From Macrolepiota albuminosa (taxonomy: Eukaryota > Basidiomycota > Agaricomycetes > Agaricales > Agaricaceae): 64,000 bases of DNA. The stretch covers positions 662,212 through 726,211 of the forward strand of contig JAMWFC010000055.1 of assembly GCA_027475525.1 (NCBI GenBank), read 5' to 3'. The notes under the pieces were generated by a model. It was not told where the DNA came from and made no database searches. It saw only the letters and a list, made by a program, of their open reading frames with translations. The stretch's first letter is position 1; each line of letters begins with the position of its first letter. A program made the translations under genes and the position numbers. Of this stretch, positions 46,169 to 57,575 are shown in pieces.

Positions 46169-48522
46169 TCAATAGCCTGCGGCAATCCCGTTCTTTCTAG
46201 AGTCACTGGCAGCTGTGCCATAGATGGGTCTTTGTTAAGCTGTGAAAGAATACTATCCAACATACCATAAATTTTGCCATCGATTTTTCCAACAGCTTGA
46301 ACAACACCTGCGACTCTATTCACGTCAAGCACTACGGAAGAATGAAATTAGTTGCCCAAAGCTTCAGAAAAATACAACAAACAGACCAGTGACGTTGTGT
46401 CCAATGGCGCGCAATCCATCAACTATTTCTTGAGGATAGACATTATCCACATCCATAGTAAGCGGGTATAACTGATCATGTACTCGCCCGTACTCTATTG
46501 CGGCACTTAAGTTGAGCCCTAATTCAAGGTTGAAAAGGACCTGAAATATTGCTGGAAAGATGCGGGAACCACCAGAACCACCAAGAGCAAGATAGAATGA
46601 ACCGTCTTTATCTTCAACTATGATTGGCGCTATCGATGACAACGGACGTTTGCCGGGTGCAGGGTAATTGACTAGAAGCCAAGTCAAAACAGATCAACAA
46701 CAAAAAAATATAACATCAATTTTACATGGTGAGGGCCATAGTCCGAAACCGTTGGCAATGCCCGGCGTAGAAAAGTCATCCATCTCATCGTTCAAGAGAA
46801 TACCTGTCTCAGGGTCAAGAACTTGCGATCCAAAAACTAAATTGACGGTTGACGTGATTGCAACTGCCATGCCGTCCTTGTCTACGACCGAAGTATGGCA
46901 CTGATGACCAGAGTGAGAAACTACACAAGCATCATACTTATGAACCTCTTACTGTACCGTGATCGGGTTTTATGTCATACTCAGCATTGTAGTAATCAGG
47001 AGGATGTGTACGATCCTGTATAGTATGCTTCATATATGACGATAAATAGAAAAATAGCCTACTTACGTCAGTAATATTGCGAAGAACAGATGTCGCAAAT
47101 TCCTTTGTAGATATGATGTCCATTCGTGCGGTACTGTTATTGAAGTCAGGATCACAAATCTTGGTCCTCAAAGACAAGGTATGTCAGATTATTGATTTGT
47201 AGGAGGGGGCCAACTTTACCGAGATGCAAAGCCAAATTTGATAAATTCCACAAGACGATGAATACTTAACACATTTCGTTCCTTGACATCGAAATGTTCA
47301 AGCAAATTCAAGAGATGGATCAAGACTTCGTAAGTAACAAAGTAAGACCTCCACTGATGAAGAAAGACGACGATTGGCTCACCCGGTCCAGATGTGGGTG
47401 GGTGGGTTGTATAGACCTTCCTGTCGCGATACGTGCTTTCAAGTGCAGGTTGAACTTTCACAGAATAGTTTCCCAGATCCGTATGGGACATGATGCCACC
47501 AGTGGCTCGAATCTTGCGAATCAAAGCATCTCCAATGGGTCCCTAAAATGGATGAGAGGCTTAATCATTGAGCCTAAGTAGCTTTACCTTGTAAAAGGCG
47601 CTTGACCCTTCTTTTGCAATCGCTTGAAGGGTTCGTGCAAGGTTTGTTCGCCGAATGGTTTCGCCTTCGCGCAGGAGAACACCACGAGGAGCGAATATTT
47701 CTTTGAAGTCAGGATTATTAAGCATGAGTTTTGAGTACCACTTGAGTGACAGACAGAGATTAGTGCGCCATATTTCCGAATGAAAAAGAAGTATTGAGAG
47801 CTTACAGGTATCCGCTTCCCTAGTTCTCTGTCAACTTCCCATCCTTGTGCTAAATCGATGGACGGTTGTATCAACCTTTGCCATGAAACTTTCCCCCATC
47901 TGCGATGCGCTTCTTCGAGTCCAAGTACTTCCCCAGGAACAGCAACCGATAAACCACCATACTTTGACAGACTGGGGGAGTTTTTAAACATTGTGGCATT
48001 GGCTAAGGCGGGTGCGACTTCGCGAAAATCAATAGTGAAGACTTCTGAAGGTTGTCCTACAGTAGGGGACGGAATGCGTACTAGCATGAAACCTCCACCA
48101 CCAATCCCCGAACTAAAGATGGTACGTGGATGGTTACGAGAAACAAACGCAATGACTTACGAGAACATATTAACGACACCTGCACAGAATGTAGCGCTGA
48201 TGGCAGCATCAACAGCATTTCCACCATCACGCAATACCCGTACCCCAATGTCTGAGCAACGTTTGTTCTCAGCAGCGACAGCACCATGCTCAGCTTGTAT
48301 GAGATAAGCCGGGTTTAGATAACCCATACGATGCCATTCGATGTCAGAGGATCTTTGTTTGCGACCTAGATTAGGGGGAAACGCAATCCACACGCACAAA
48401 CTGATAAGTCCCACAAAAATAAACTTCCATCGGGTACAAGGCGAATGCTTCAGCCTCTCGTTGGCATATGTCGGCAAGAGGGAGTCGAAGGACTCTACAG
48501 GTAAATGTTTCCTAATGCCCAT
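46169..48522 (-). CDS. Gamma-glutamyltranspeptidase
   Basis: Self-processing enzyme that removes the gamma-glutamyl group from glutathione at the vacuole or cell surface. A single N-terminal anchor (about residues 33-50, [15 protein letters not shown]) predicts a type II membrane protein. Large-subunit landmarks include [33 protein letters not shown] and [13 protein letters not shown]. The catalytic Thr is in [14 protein letters not shown]; its codon (46953-46955) is the last before a 52-bp intron. [20 protein letters not shown] and [18 protein letters not shown] follow, and the protein ends [14 protein letters not shown]. The start ATG is at 48522 ([10 protein letters not shown]). A 77-bp duplication begins 43 bp upstream of the start, so the promoter crosses a probable contig join. 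Confidence 0.88.
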
Positions 48523-48564
48523 AGGACTGTTTGGTGGGTGCGCGGAGTTTGGATCCTCTTATGC

Positions 48565-48718
48565 TAGGTGTCCTCTAGATAAGAAATAGGATGGAGTTTG
48601 AACACCTAACATAATTTCTAATTCAGGACAGCACGAGCTGTTAGGTGTCCTCTAGATAAGAAATAGGATGGAGTTTGAACACCTAACATAATTTCTAATT
48701 CAGGACAGCACGAGCTGT
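48565..48718. repeat. Perfect 77-bp tandem duplication no. 3
   Basis: Copies 48565-48641 and 48642-48718 are identical and adjacent, just upstream of the gamma-glutamyltranspeptidase start codon. Confidence 0.97.
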
Positions 48719-49696
48719 CTAGATCCATGTCAGCAAATTTAAGCCAAACCCATATATAACCGAACGTACAGTCACAATCCGTGGTGATGCAAACCGGATT
48801 GAAACTTAAACTTTAACCCTGTCTTAGAAGGCAACCAACTAATCGCAAGGGCAAGACTGATGAGGGAAGGGGAGAATTGGCATCAGCGGCAAGTCCATAG
48901 GTTCTCACCATATCAAAGATTCGGATGTTGTACTGAATTGAGGAAACTCGCACTTGGCCGGCCGTTATTCGCTATTAGTCATGGTCGCCACAAGAATCAT
49001 TATTGATTGCCAATTATAACTCCAAATAAGGTTTACAAGTGAGAAAAGCCATGGACCTGAGCTCATAAATCATACATCACAGATCATGTTGTGTGACAAA
49101 ATGCGTCGACGTCGGACTATATTGTAATAGTACGTCCTTCAGACGTTGTTCGTCGCCCTGGGCCTATAGGCTAACGCCACAAACTATTTACGTTGTCAAT
49201 TCATTTGGGAGCCTGCTTGCAATATTTTCCGTTATCTCTAGAGAACTCTTTGTATACTGTTTTCGTATTGCTTGGTTGCCCCGCATCCGAGTCGCATTGC
49301 CAACAGTGAAAGGAGATCAAGGAGATCATCTATGTAGTATTTTGATGCTTTTTTTATAGGGTTCGATAGTTTGGTCAGAAGGTTGTTATTGAGGGCTGAA
49401 GTTATTTTCCAGCCACCCCTAGGCAAGTGGATCTGACGCACGCAATGTGAGCCGGGGGCACCCCTATTTGCTATTTCCACGCCCGATGCCTTTTTGAGCC
49501 ATGTGTTCCCACCTAGGCTCCTGCTGTACCTTGCTTCGTTCGATGCCAGACAGCCTAAGTTTTACTCTTTTGTACATTATGTTTGTTTCATCTCGGTGCA
49601 CAGGTGGGGTTGAAGACGATGCGGGGCGCTTACGAACTGCGAAGCTACTCATTCCTGCATCAAAGAGTTTGGCAGCCAACATTATATTTTCTATCG

Positions 49697-49850
49697 TCCG
49701 GCCTAGATAGGTGCCGAATGAATGTAACTACGGGCTTGTGCCGATTTAGTACCTCCCAGATGGGCCGTCAAAATCCGGCCTAGATAGGTGCCGAATGAAT
49801 GTAACTACGGGCTTGTGCCGATTTAGTACCTCCCAGATGGGCCGTCAAAA
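49697..49850. repeat. Perfect 77-bp tandem duplication no. 4
   Basis: Copies 49697-49773 and 49774-49850 are identical and adjacent, in apparently non-coding DNA. Confidence 0.97.
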
Positions 49851-49963
49851 GACTGTCGCGGACCAAAACCGTCAGTTGACATCACGTGCCAATTTACCCG
49901 CGAGTCTTTGGAAGAGGTCCATATCTAGTTGTCCTTCACTTGCCACCCCCGGCAGCCCACACT

Positions 49964-52116
49964 ATGACAACAAACGCCCGTCGTTTCTCACAGATCCAAG
50001 ATGATCTGTCGGAAGCGTCGATTGCTGGTGTTTTTGCCAAGAGTAGGTGCCGGTAAGTCTTGTGGATAAAGAGTCTATGTCAGAGTGCGTTGTAGTGATA
50101 GAATCGAGCAGGTCGAGCACAGGCAGCATAGAAGGTATATAGCAGATTAACTCTCGGCTTACGGAGTTTTAGACGAATTATTGTAGATGGTACTCGCGAA
50201 CCTAAGCGGCGTAGGACAAGTGGGATCAACGCTCGGTTTGACAACATGATCTACTCCATGGACGTTACATATCCTGGTTCACAAAGCTTACGACAAACAC
50301 GTACAAGGAGTTCCTCAGACGCGTCGCACCTCTCTTCTGCTATTGCCGATGCATATAGTGATCTCCACGAAGGACGCATCGGGGAGAACTTTACTCTCGT
50401 AAAAATGCAACCATTGGCGGACTCTTTTGCAAGATCCATGCAAACTAGAAATCCCAGCGGGAAATCACAAAATCGTTCTCAAATTGTATGTAGACCCCTG
50501 GCATTTTTCGTCCATTGAAGTGGTTTTTCCTTTCAGACTCCCTCTGTCTGTAAAGATCTGCCTGAGTGGCTTCGATCAACATTCTCAAGCCTCCCGGAAA
50601 AACATCCTCTGCGATTACTCTTACCAAAGGAGTCGCACTGTCCACAAAATGACGCAAATGACCATACTCCAGATGACTCTAAGATTGAACCTACCTTTGC
50701 TTCTGGTCTAGATCATACTACTCAAACTAGGCCGAATAATTTGCAAACAGTCAATTTTATTGGATCAACGGACAACCATTCATTTTGTTTTGTTCCGCGA
50801 TCTCCGACTTCGTTGGGTGCCTACTCCTCGGATTCCAAGGCCAACGTTCAACAATTTCAATCTCTTTCTGTGGCCTGTGGTGACCCTATGCCTCTGACGC
50901 GCAATGATGTGTCATTCTCAACGTCTAGACCTAACAATGTCTCTGTGGACCAGCTACCTGTGCCTTTCAAAATGAATGAAGTCAATGAGAGAGATCCAAA
51001 CCTAGCTTCTGAATTCAAGGGCCTCGCTTTCACTCCATTTTCCACCCCTGGACCAGCGTCTACATTAGGATCATATGTTGCTACTAATTCTCTCCCTCCT
51101 ATATTAAACTCTCATGCCACAGATTGCCTTGTGAATACGGATGTCGAGACTTCTGCTTGCTTTCCTCGTCATCTGACCACCTTTCCCATCTCTCATTCTA
51201 GACGTGCCTTATCTGAATCATCCGCAATTGATTCTTGCTTGCCTCCTTACTGCGCTGTATCCTCTGATCCAGCTCCTGCTTATTCCTCTGACGATCATCC
51301 GCAATTGATTCTTGCTTGCCTCCTTACTGCGCTGTATCCTCTGATCCAGCTCCTGCTTATTCCTCTGACGTATCTACGATGGTGCCTACTATGCAGACCC
51401 CTCTAGAGATGAATCTGGCTCAGAACCGCGAGGACTTTCTCTGTGTACTGATGACGACTTCGCCACTCCCGGCCTAGGGCATTGCGCCCCTCGACCGATA
51501 TTTCCTGAGTCGCTTACTCAAGAGCAGTCTGATCCGGATGATTCAACACCAGGTTGTGATATTGACCTCGATGGCATTGACTTCAAATGGACCCCTTTTA
51601 ATAGAAAGTTAGACGAAGAAAAGAAACTTGATGAATGTCGGTCGGAATTACGCAACAATCTCAGCCCTGAGTCCTCCGAGTTAGGGACAACTTGCATTGT
51701 CAAATCCCGAGCTGGATCTCCCAAAGTCACACCACTGCCTGATTCCTTGACTTCTCCGAGCCCTTTCCGATTCACTCCCCCTCGACTCACAACGAATACA
51801 AACTCAACCTTTGATCACGCAGAACCTCGGACACCGCAAACAATCAAGCAAGACCAGCCTTTCGCTCCTGCCCCTGGAATCTACGTTTCACCTCTTCGCG
51901 ATCAACTACAGGCCCAGACTTCAGTTCTTGTACGTGTCGCCATCATGGTTCTTGTCTATTTTTGACGGCTCGATGTATCAGAAGAACCCTCATAATCAAC
52001 TCATCAGTACTGAACCACGGAAAGCGGACCTCAATGTTGAGACCGAATTTCCCAGTTCACAAGGTTCTCTTGATAGCATCCAGTCTTGGCGGGATGCAGA
52101 TGAGGATTGTCCGTAA
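49964..52116 (+). CDS. Unknown Ser/Pro/Asp-rich protein, frame disturbed at a 77-bp duplication
   Basis: Starts MTTNARRFSQIQDDLSEASI. Exons chain in frame through RIIVDGTREPKRRRTSGINA (a possible nuclear signal) and SAIADAYSDLHEGRIGENFT, then TPSVCKDLPEWLRSTFSSLP, then a long polar region to about 51.29 kb. Duplication no. 5 then interrupts it. Downstream, a clearly protein-like frame resumes at about 51375 (DGAYYADPSRDESGSEPRGL) and runs past IDFKWTPFNRKLDEEKKLDE and APAPGIYVSPLRDQL. Removing one copy does not by itself join these two frames, so a small error or missing bases at the join is likely. No domain is recognised. The 3' end is uncertain: the frame stops at 52116, but further exons up to about 52.4 kb are possible. 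Confidence 0.6.
51217..51370. repeat. Perfect 77-bp tandem duplication no. 5 (inside a gene)
   Basis: Copies 51217-51293 and 51294-51370 are identical and adjacent, inside coding sequence. As 77 is not a multiple of three it shifts the frame. Confidence 0.97.
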
Positions 52117-52573
52117 GAAATTTTGGTGCATACGTGTTATTGCTACATGGATGCTTGAACGTATCATAATGACTGGTTAAAACAAAGGATCACAACGAGT
52201 TTCTGGTGATAAGATTCTAGAAGTGGGTGGTAATTCAAGTCCTGAAATCAGAAATGATTCAGTCGTTTCAAAAAGCAAAAATACCTTGGAGAATGAATCA
52301 GTAAGTACCGCTTAAGGAGATTCAACAGTCCACACGTACAGACAGATAATGACGCCACATTTCGTCACCACTTCTCAGTAAAAAAAATCAATGAAATTAA
52401 GAGAGTTTTCATATTCAACAATCATATTATAGTTGGTTCGTTGGATTTACCGGCGCGGTCCACATATTATTCGGGCAGCAATTATATAATTTGTGTAAAA
52501 TACTGGATCCGATGCAGATATCTATAGCAAGGATAGCAAGACGATAGATGAACACTATTCTACCGAACAGAAT

Positions 52574-53408
52574 CTACCAACCAACGTCTCCGCCAACGAA
52601 AGGTTCTATTGTCAAGCCAGTTGAACCTTTTATCTTTCGCAATATATGCCTTTCTAGAAAATATATATCATAGGATTGAGCGGCTAGCTTCATCGCCTTG
52701 GTATGGTGAGGACGTGAAGTCGCAGCGACAGCATGCTTCCGGCTTTGCCAGATACATGTGGCGAGGTTCATGCCAGAGATCGGGTCAGGAATTCCGTACC
52801 AGTAGAGGATCAACTGTTTGGAGTGAGGCCTTTGCATTCTGTAATCTAATGACGAAAACTTGCCCCTCCATTTCGAATTGCCTCTTCATGTGCAGCCTTG
52901 TCAGCATCATATAAGGCTATAGTGGCGTCAGTCATACCCTGCGAATTCAAAATTCGAAGCCAGAAGATGACAAACCGCCGCCATCGCTTCCGGCTTTCCT
53001 CTTACTCCGAAATACTACACAATACCATTCCCGTTCTTCGTCTTCGGGAAGAACCAGTTGCGACCAGTTGAATGCCTCCGCATAATGCTTACTGGCATAA
53101 TCTGCATCTACAGGGTTGAAAAAGTGCAAAGCCTTGTGCAAAGACAATGAAGTAGGGTCGATATCTGGCAGTCGCGTTGCGGTAATGACTGGAGGATGAT
53201 CGGTTGGGACGGGGACCGAAGGATGTTGTTCTGGCAGAGAGGATAATAGAGGAGGCAAGTATAGCACGGGGACTTGGGGGTGTGTCAAGGAATTGGAGTC
53301 AAAAGTGGGAAGATCGTGAGGATTTCGCTGTATAGTCGAAGAACCACATTCCCTCCTTCGGAGCTCAGCCGTGTGTTCAAATTTTGGATGAGAGAATGTG
53401 AGAGTCAT
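52574..53408 (-). CDS. UPF0643-like conserved fungal protein
   Basis: Three exons give 726 nt and 241 residues. Starts MTLTFSHPKFEHTAELRRRE at 53408. Conserved-looking blocks are SLSLHKALHFFNPVDADYAS, FNWSQLVLPEDEEREWYCVV, ALYDADKAAHEEAIRNGGLI, YWYGIPDPISGMNLATCIWQ, SRPHHTKAMKLAAQSYDIYF and TGLTIEPFVGGDVGW at the end. This pattern fits the fungal UPF0643 family, whose function I do not know. The second intron (52814-52863, 50 nt) begins GCAAGT, a canonical GC-AG intron; splicing it restores NGGLILYWYG. The first intron is a 59-nt GT-AG intron ending CACTATAG. No membrane segment or signal peptide is seen. Confidence 0.78.
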
Positions 53409-53796
53409 GATTGATATAAACGACGGGCAGAACGAGAAGGCCAAAGCACGGCACCAATGATCACGAAACAGTAAGTTTTAGTTTCTGGGTATAGCAATCA
53501 TATAAGACCATGATTGCGCCATTTGTTGCATTCGACGCATTCAAATGGCGATCGCGCCTCGGCTACAAATTTTCTTGAAAGAATGGTTTTTGAGATTTTC
53601 GCCAAAGTAAACATTACCGTATTCACACGCTGTAAAAGACCTGTAAAATGATCAAGATTCCCAGTTTACATTTTGCTCGGGACGAGAGTAGTGATATAAG
53701 ATGATTGCAGATGCATCAATTAGTTTGGTTAGGCCGGATTTGGCCGACAAACATGAAACAAATAAAATTAAGTCCTCACTGTTCTCATCGTCCACC

Positions 53797-54476
53797 ATGG
53801 CGAGTAAGAAAGCGGCAGAATCAACACTCTATCATCTCAGCCCGCAAGGTTTCTGGAAGAAATTTCGTGAGTTTCTGCTCCTTATTCAGCTCTTTATGCT
53901 CAAAAGTCAGTCCAGGTGATGCCGTGGTCGTAAACCCGGAAATATCTTCTGGCCTTCCAATAGCCAGCCTCCATCGACGACCACCCCCCGGATCGAGACC
54001 AGAGAGGTACAATACACCTGCCACGAAAGGTGCCTTTTGATGTTTTCTTTTTTGCTTTGCAATGCTCAAAAGTCATGTAGCGTCCGATCCCGCTCAGAAC
54101 CCATATTGGAAACGTGACGTTCGACGGGCATACCCTCAACTCTCTGTTATTACTCAGGGAGAGCTATCATCTTTGTTGATTGAACATTCTACACCTCAGT
54201 CGTATGTGCCACTTTCACTCCATCGACTAATGGATATCTAAACATCCCTTCAGCGTTGCTGCACCTGGCGAGGTAAAATCTGACGTCCCGGCTGCTTCCA
54301 AAGCACCAGTCGATTTAACAGAAGCTATTGCATCTATAACAACTGCACAAAAAGTCTACTCCGAATCACGATTGCCTCCCTCCCTTCCAGTGCCTAACAA
54401 ACGTTGGATTCCTGAACGTGCTCCCGATGCACCGCACGACCCTCATTCTTACTTCCCTATGCATTTGTACAAATAG
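53797..54476 (+). CDS. Complex I accessory subunit (21.3 kDa / NUZM-like)
   Basis: Accessory subunit of mitochondrial NADH:ubiquinone oxidoreductase. Exons 53797-53866, 53916-54029, 54081-54201 and 54254-54476 give 528 nt and 175 residues. The pattern matches the Neurospora 21.3 kDa subunit: MASKKAAESTLYHLSPQGFW, VVNPEISSGLPIASLHRRPP, NPYWKRDVRRAYPQLSVITQ and a C-terminus with LPPSLPVPNKRW. No cleavable presequence is obvious, as usual for this subunit. The assignment rests on the NPYWKRDxRRAYPQLSVxxQ block, which I consider specific. Exon boundaries are all GT-AG and in frame. Confidence 0.82.
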
Positions 54477-54905
54477 CCGATCGGGAAAAGGGCAAGAATG
54501 ATCGTCATTGTGTTTCCACTCTGTACTCAACCTATTGATTCGGTATCTCCTAGAGTAAGTTCAGAGCCGTGATGTCTTTACTTTTTAGCAATTGTCATTG
54601 CTATTCATTTAGTAAACTTGTGTAAGAAAAGATTCTAAGGCTATACTAGCGAGAAGTTTCCCCGAGTCGAGACTAAGGATCGTATATATGTAATTGAACA
54701 ACATATAGTCACCTATTCCTGATAATCAATTGTTTCCTGAGATATAGCAATGTAAGGTAGTGAGGATTGAGATATAGTTTTGTACAGATCATAGCCATTT
54801 GAAAGCAGTTTCCACATAAAACTAGAAGGAAAAAAGAACCAAGAAGTTTCGTATCAATTAATCGTGGATGGGACGGTTCACATCGTGATCTGAATATGTC
54901 GCGTT
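54477..54905. other. Convergent 3' intergenic region
   Basis: About 430 bp between the stops of the complex I subunit gene and the Chk2-like kinase gene. AT-rich; no gene was recognised. Confidence 0.35.
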
Positions 54906-56795
54906 TCATTGCCTAGTAAGTATGTTGTCGCTGGAGTTATAAACAGGTGTATAGTTCGCAAACCATGGATGATCAAGAGCATTTGTGAGCGCCATGCGTC
55001 GTCTAGGGTCAACCTTCAACAGAAGTCGAATAAACCGGATTGCTAAAAGTGTATCAGACTGTGGGAAGATCCGATGTTAGGTTACGAACCTGTCAACAGA
55101 AGTCGAATAAACCGGATTGCTAAAAGTGTATCAGACTGTGGGAAGATCCGATGTTAGGTTACGAACCTGTGGACGACGGGTCCCTACAATCGAGACGTTC
55201 CCAGTCAATTTTAGGGATTTGAGTGCCGGAACCTTGTTGTCGTCCTGGATGAAAGGACTGCGTGATGTAAGCCTGGAACATATGGAGATCAATTGATCCC
55301 TTGAAATTTCTTGGTGAAGCATACATCTTAAAAACAATGACCCCGACGCTCCAGCTATCCACGAGGTTATCATAACCTTCCGAATTCTCTGGACCACCGA
55401 TTTCAGGAGCTTGAAATCCAAGAGAACCGCACCAGGTCTGGGAAAAAAAGCTGAATTGATGGCATCATCACTCAAAACGCAGAGTTTACCCTCAACATGG
55501 TCTGACTATGGACAAACTTGGCAAGACCAAAGTCAGCCACCTTGACGATGTGGGGCCTCTTTTTCGTGAGTAAAATATTCTGATGGCAGCATCAATAAGT
55601 GGTGATTCAGAAACTGTGCAGGCGCGTACCTGAGGCTTGAGATCGCGATGTGTGATATTTTTCGAATGTATGTACTTTGAATCATTAGCAGTGAAGCATT
55701 ATGAAACGATCAGAAACCCTACTGCAAGTGCATCACAGATTTGATAAGTAAAATGCTGAGATTCAACTTCACCTTGAAGCACGCCATTAGATGAATGTCA
55801 AAAGGAAAATGTCCACCACACGAACTGAGTGGGGAATTTTGGCGGAGATAAGCAGAAAAATCTCCACCATCCACGAGTTCTAGGATTAAATCTTGGGAAA
55901 TATCAGTAGGGCCATCGCCTGAGAAAACAGATATGTACAAATATTGTCAGATTCGTTCTCCCCGAAAAAGGCGTCCTTCAGCTCGCAGATATTTTTGTGC
56001 TCGAGCATCCGTAAGACCCCGACTTCTCTGCGAAAGTAATGGCTTCGAGGATGTGAATTTGGGTTACGAAGAGTCTTGGCGTCCTTCAATATTTTCACGG
56101 CAACATGTTCGCCAGTGGCGTGGCAAACTGCTTCCTTGACAACTCCATATGAGCCCCTTCCGAGGTCTCGTAATAAATCATATTGGGTCTCAAAGGTAGT
56201 CATCGGCGATTTCGCAACATGACGATAGGTAAACCCTTCGAACAGGTCAGTGGGGGTGGAGGATGATCTATAATGTACACACTGATATCTCCGTGGACGG
56301 GGTTTTGTGTCTTGGAAGTACACAATAAAAGTTCGCTTCCATGGCGAAGCACAGCCGTATTACCCTGGCCGATCCTGACGCCGTTTATCTGAGGAGTTGA
56401 GAACGGAGAAAGGAAGAAGAATATGAAAAGGCAACCTACAAAGGTGCCATTTCGCGATTCATCGAGAACTGTGACGCTGGAATTCTGATAGGACCCGTCC
56501 CAAGTGATGACGCAGTGCCTGCCACCTATGCAAAAATGAGCCCAAACACGCTAAAAAGGCAAGAAACATTGTACTGACTGATTCTGATCCCGGGCAGTAT
56601 GAAATCATTGGTATCGAGACGGCCCAATTCATAGCGATTTTTATCGAGAGAGAAGCTAATTCTGGAGACATCTGTACTGCATGGCTCCAAGTAGCCCCAT
56701 ACATTATCAAAAACCTCGTCCGATTCTTGTTGAGACGTTTGTTGTGTCGATTGAGTGTATTGTTGGAACGATTGCGAATCTTGATTATCTTCCAT
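54906..56795 (-). CDS. cds1: DNA-damage checkpoint kinase, Chk2/Cds1/Rad53-like (FHA plus kinase)
   Basis: Effector kinase of the ATR/ATM pathway. The N-terminus MEDNQDSQSFQQYTQSTQQT contains two SQ and two TQ sites within about 25 residues (SCD, target of ATM/ATR kinases). The FHA domain follows: RYELGRLDTNDFILPGIRIS, GRHCVITWDGS and LDESRNGTF, then INGVRIGQGNTAVLRHGSEL. The kinase domain has the glycine loop LGRGSYGVV, VAVKILKD, catalytic ITHRDLKPQN, VADFGLAK, and the CGSLGFQAPE activation segment. It ends FIRLLLKVDPRRRMALTNAL, DHPWFANY and NILTRQ at a TGA at 54906-54908. Duplication no. 6 (55017-55170) spans an intron and the start of the last exon; with one copy removed the kinase end reads cleanly. 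ATG 56795 is the first true Met. A single FHA domain suggests the Cds1/Chk2 type rather than two-FHA Rad53. Confidence 0.9.
55017..55170. repeat. Perfect 77-bp tandem duplication no. 6 (inside Chk2-like gene)
   Basis: Copies 55017-55093 and 55094-55170 are identical and adjacent. They contain the last intron and the first codons of the final exon of the kinase gene. Confidence 0.97.
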
Positions 56796-57575
56796 GGGGT
56801 AGTCTGGACAGTCCAACGTTGAAAGGCGAAGTACACGCAGAATCGTATAAAGCTTTCACCAACGGAAAGTCAAGCGATTCTTGAAGGTGTAGAGAGCTAA
56901 AGACTCTTGATTGGAATTATGATGGCTGGGGGAGTAAAGTGAATGTGAAGTCGGTCGATCTTTTCAGGTCATAAAATATAAAGGCCACCATTTTGGCGAG
57001 AAACACACTTGTAACATGCGGCGATACAGCACGTGCATGCGTAATGGTCTTTGTGTATTTCCTTGTCATGGAGATGTCGATAAGGGACTACCAGAAATGT
57101 GAAAGAATGGTTTGTTCAGTGAAGTTGCCGCATAAGAAGGTTGTTTGGTATTGGTTAAAAGTACAGGCGCGAGACCAAGATCTTATGAAACGAATTCTTG
57201 CAAGCTGACCATTGCAGCCGTGTGTTATTGTACTACGCATGCATTTTCTTGACTTAAGGGCTCGGTCAATTTCCATGACGTGCCGAGGTCTTTGGCCTTC
57301 TCGATGCTTTGTTAGGGATGCTTGAAAAGGCGCTTGTACTCGTGCTCCGTTGAAGGACCTTGGGTCGGACCTATTGGGAGTATTCGCGCAGTATCGAGCC
57401 CACAAAGCTTCATGACACCATTAGAGATCATGAAATCCAACCTTGAGTGGTTGAGCAGGAAACAAATCGACTATTGTTGCAATGCGACGTTAACCAAACA
57501 ACGCCTTTACTAAATTAAGGGACAAGAGACCACGTGCGGCCCTGAGCCGACGTTTCAACACACATAAACACAAGA
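56796..57575. promoter_or_regulatory. Divergent promoter, Chk2-like kinase / Tat-SF1-like gene
   Basis: About 780 bp between two start codons. Short open frames on both strands overlap and carry no features. No distinct element was recognised. Confidence 0.35.

Larger units (their letters stand above)
48523..49963. other. Intergenic with two 77-bp duplications
   Basis: No supported gene. It holds duplications no. 3 and no. 4 and otherwise featureless AT-rich DNA. The stretch just before 49964 is the likely promoter of the next gene. Confidence 0.45.
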
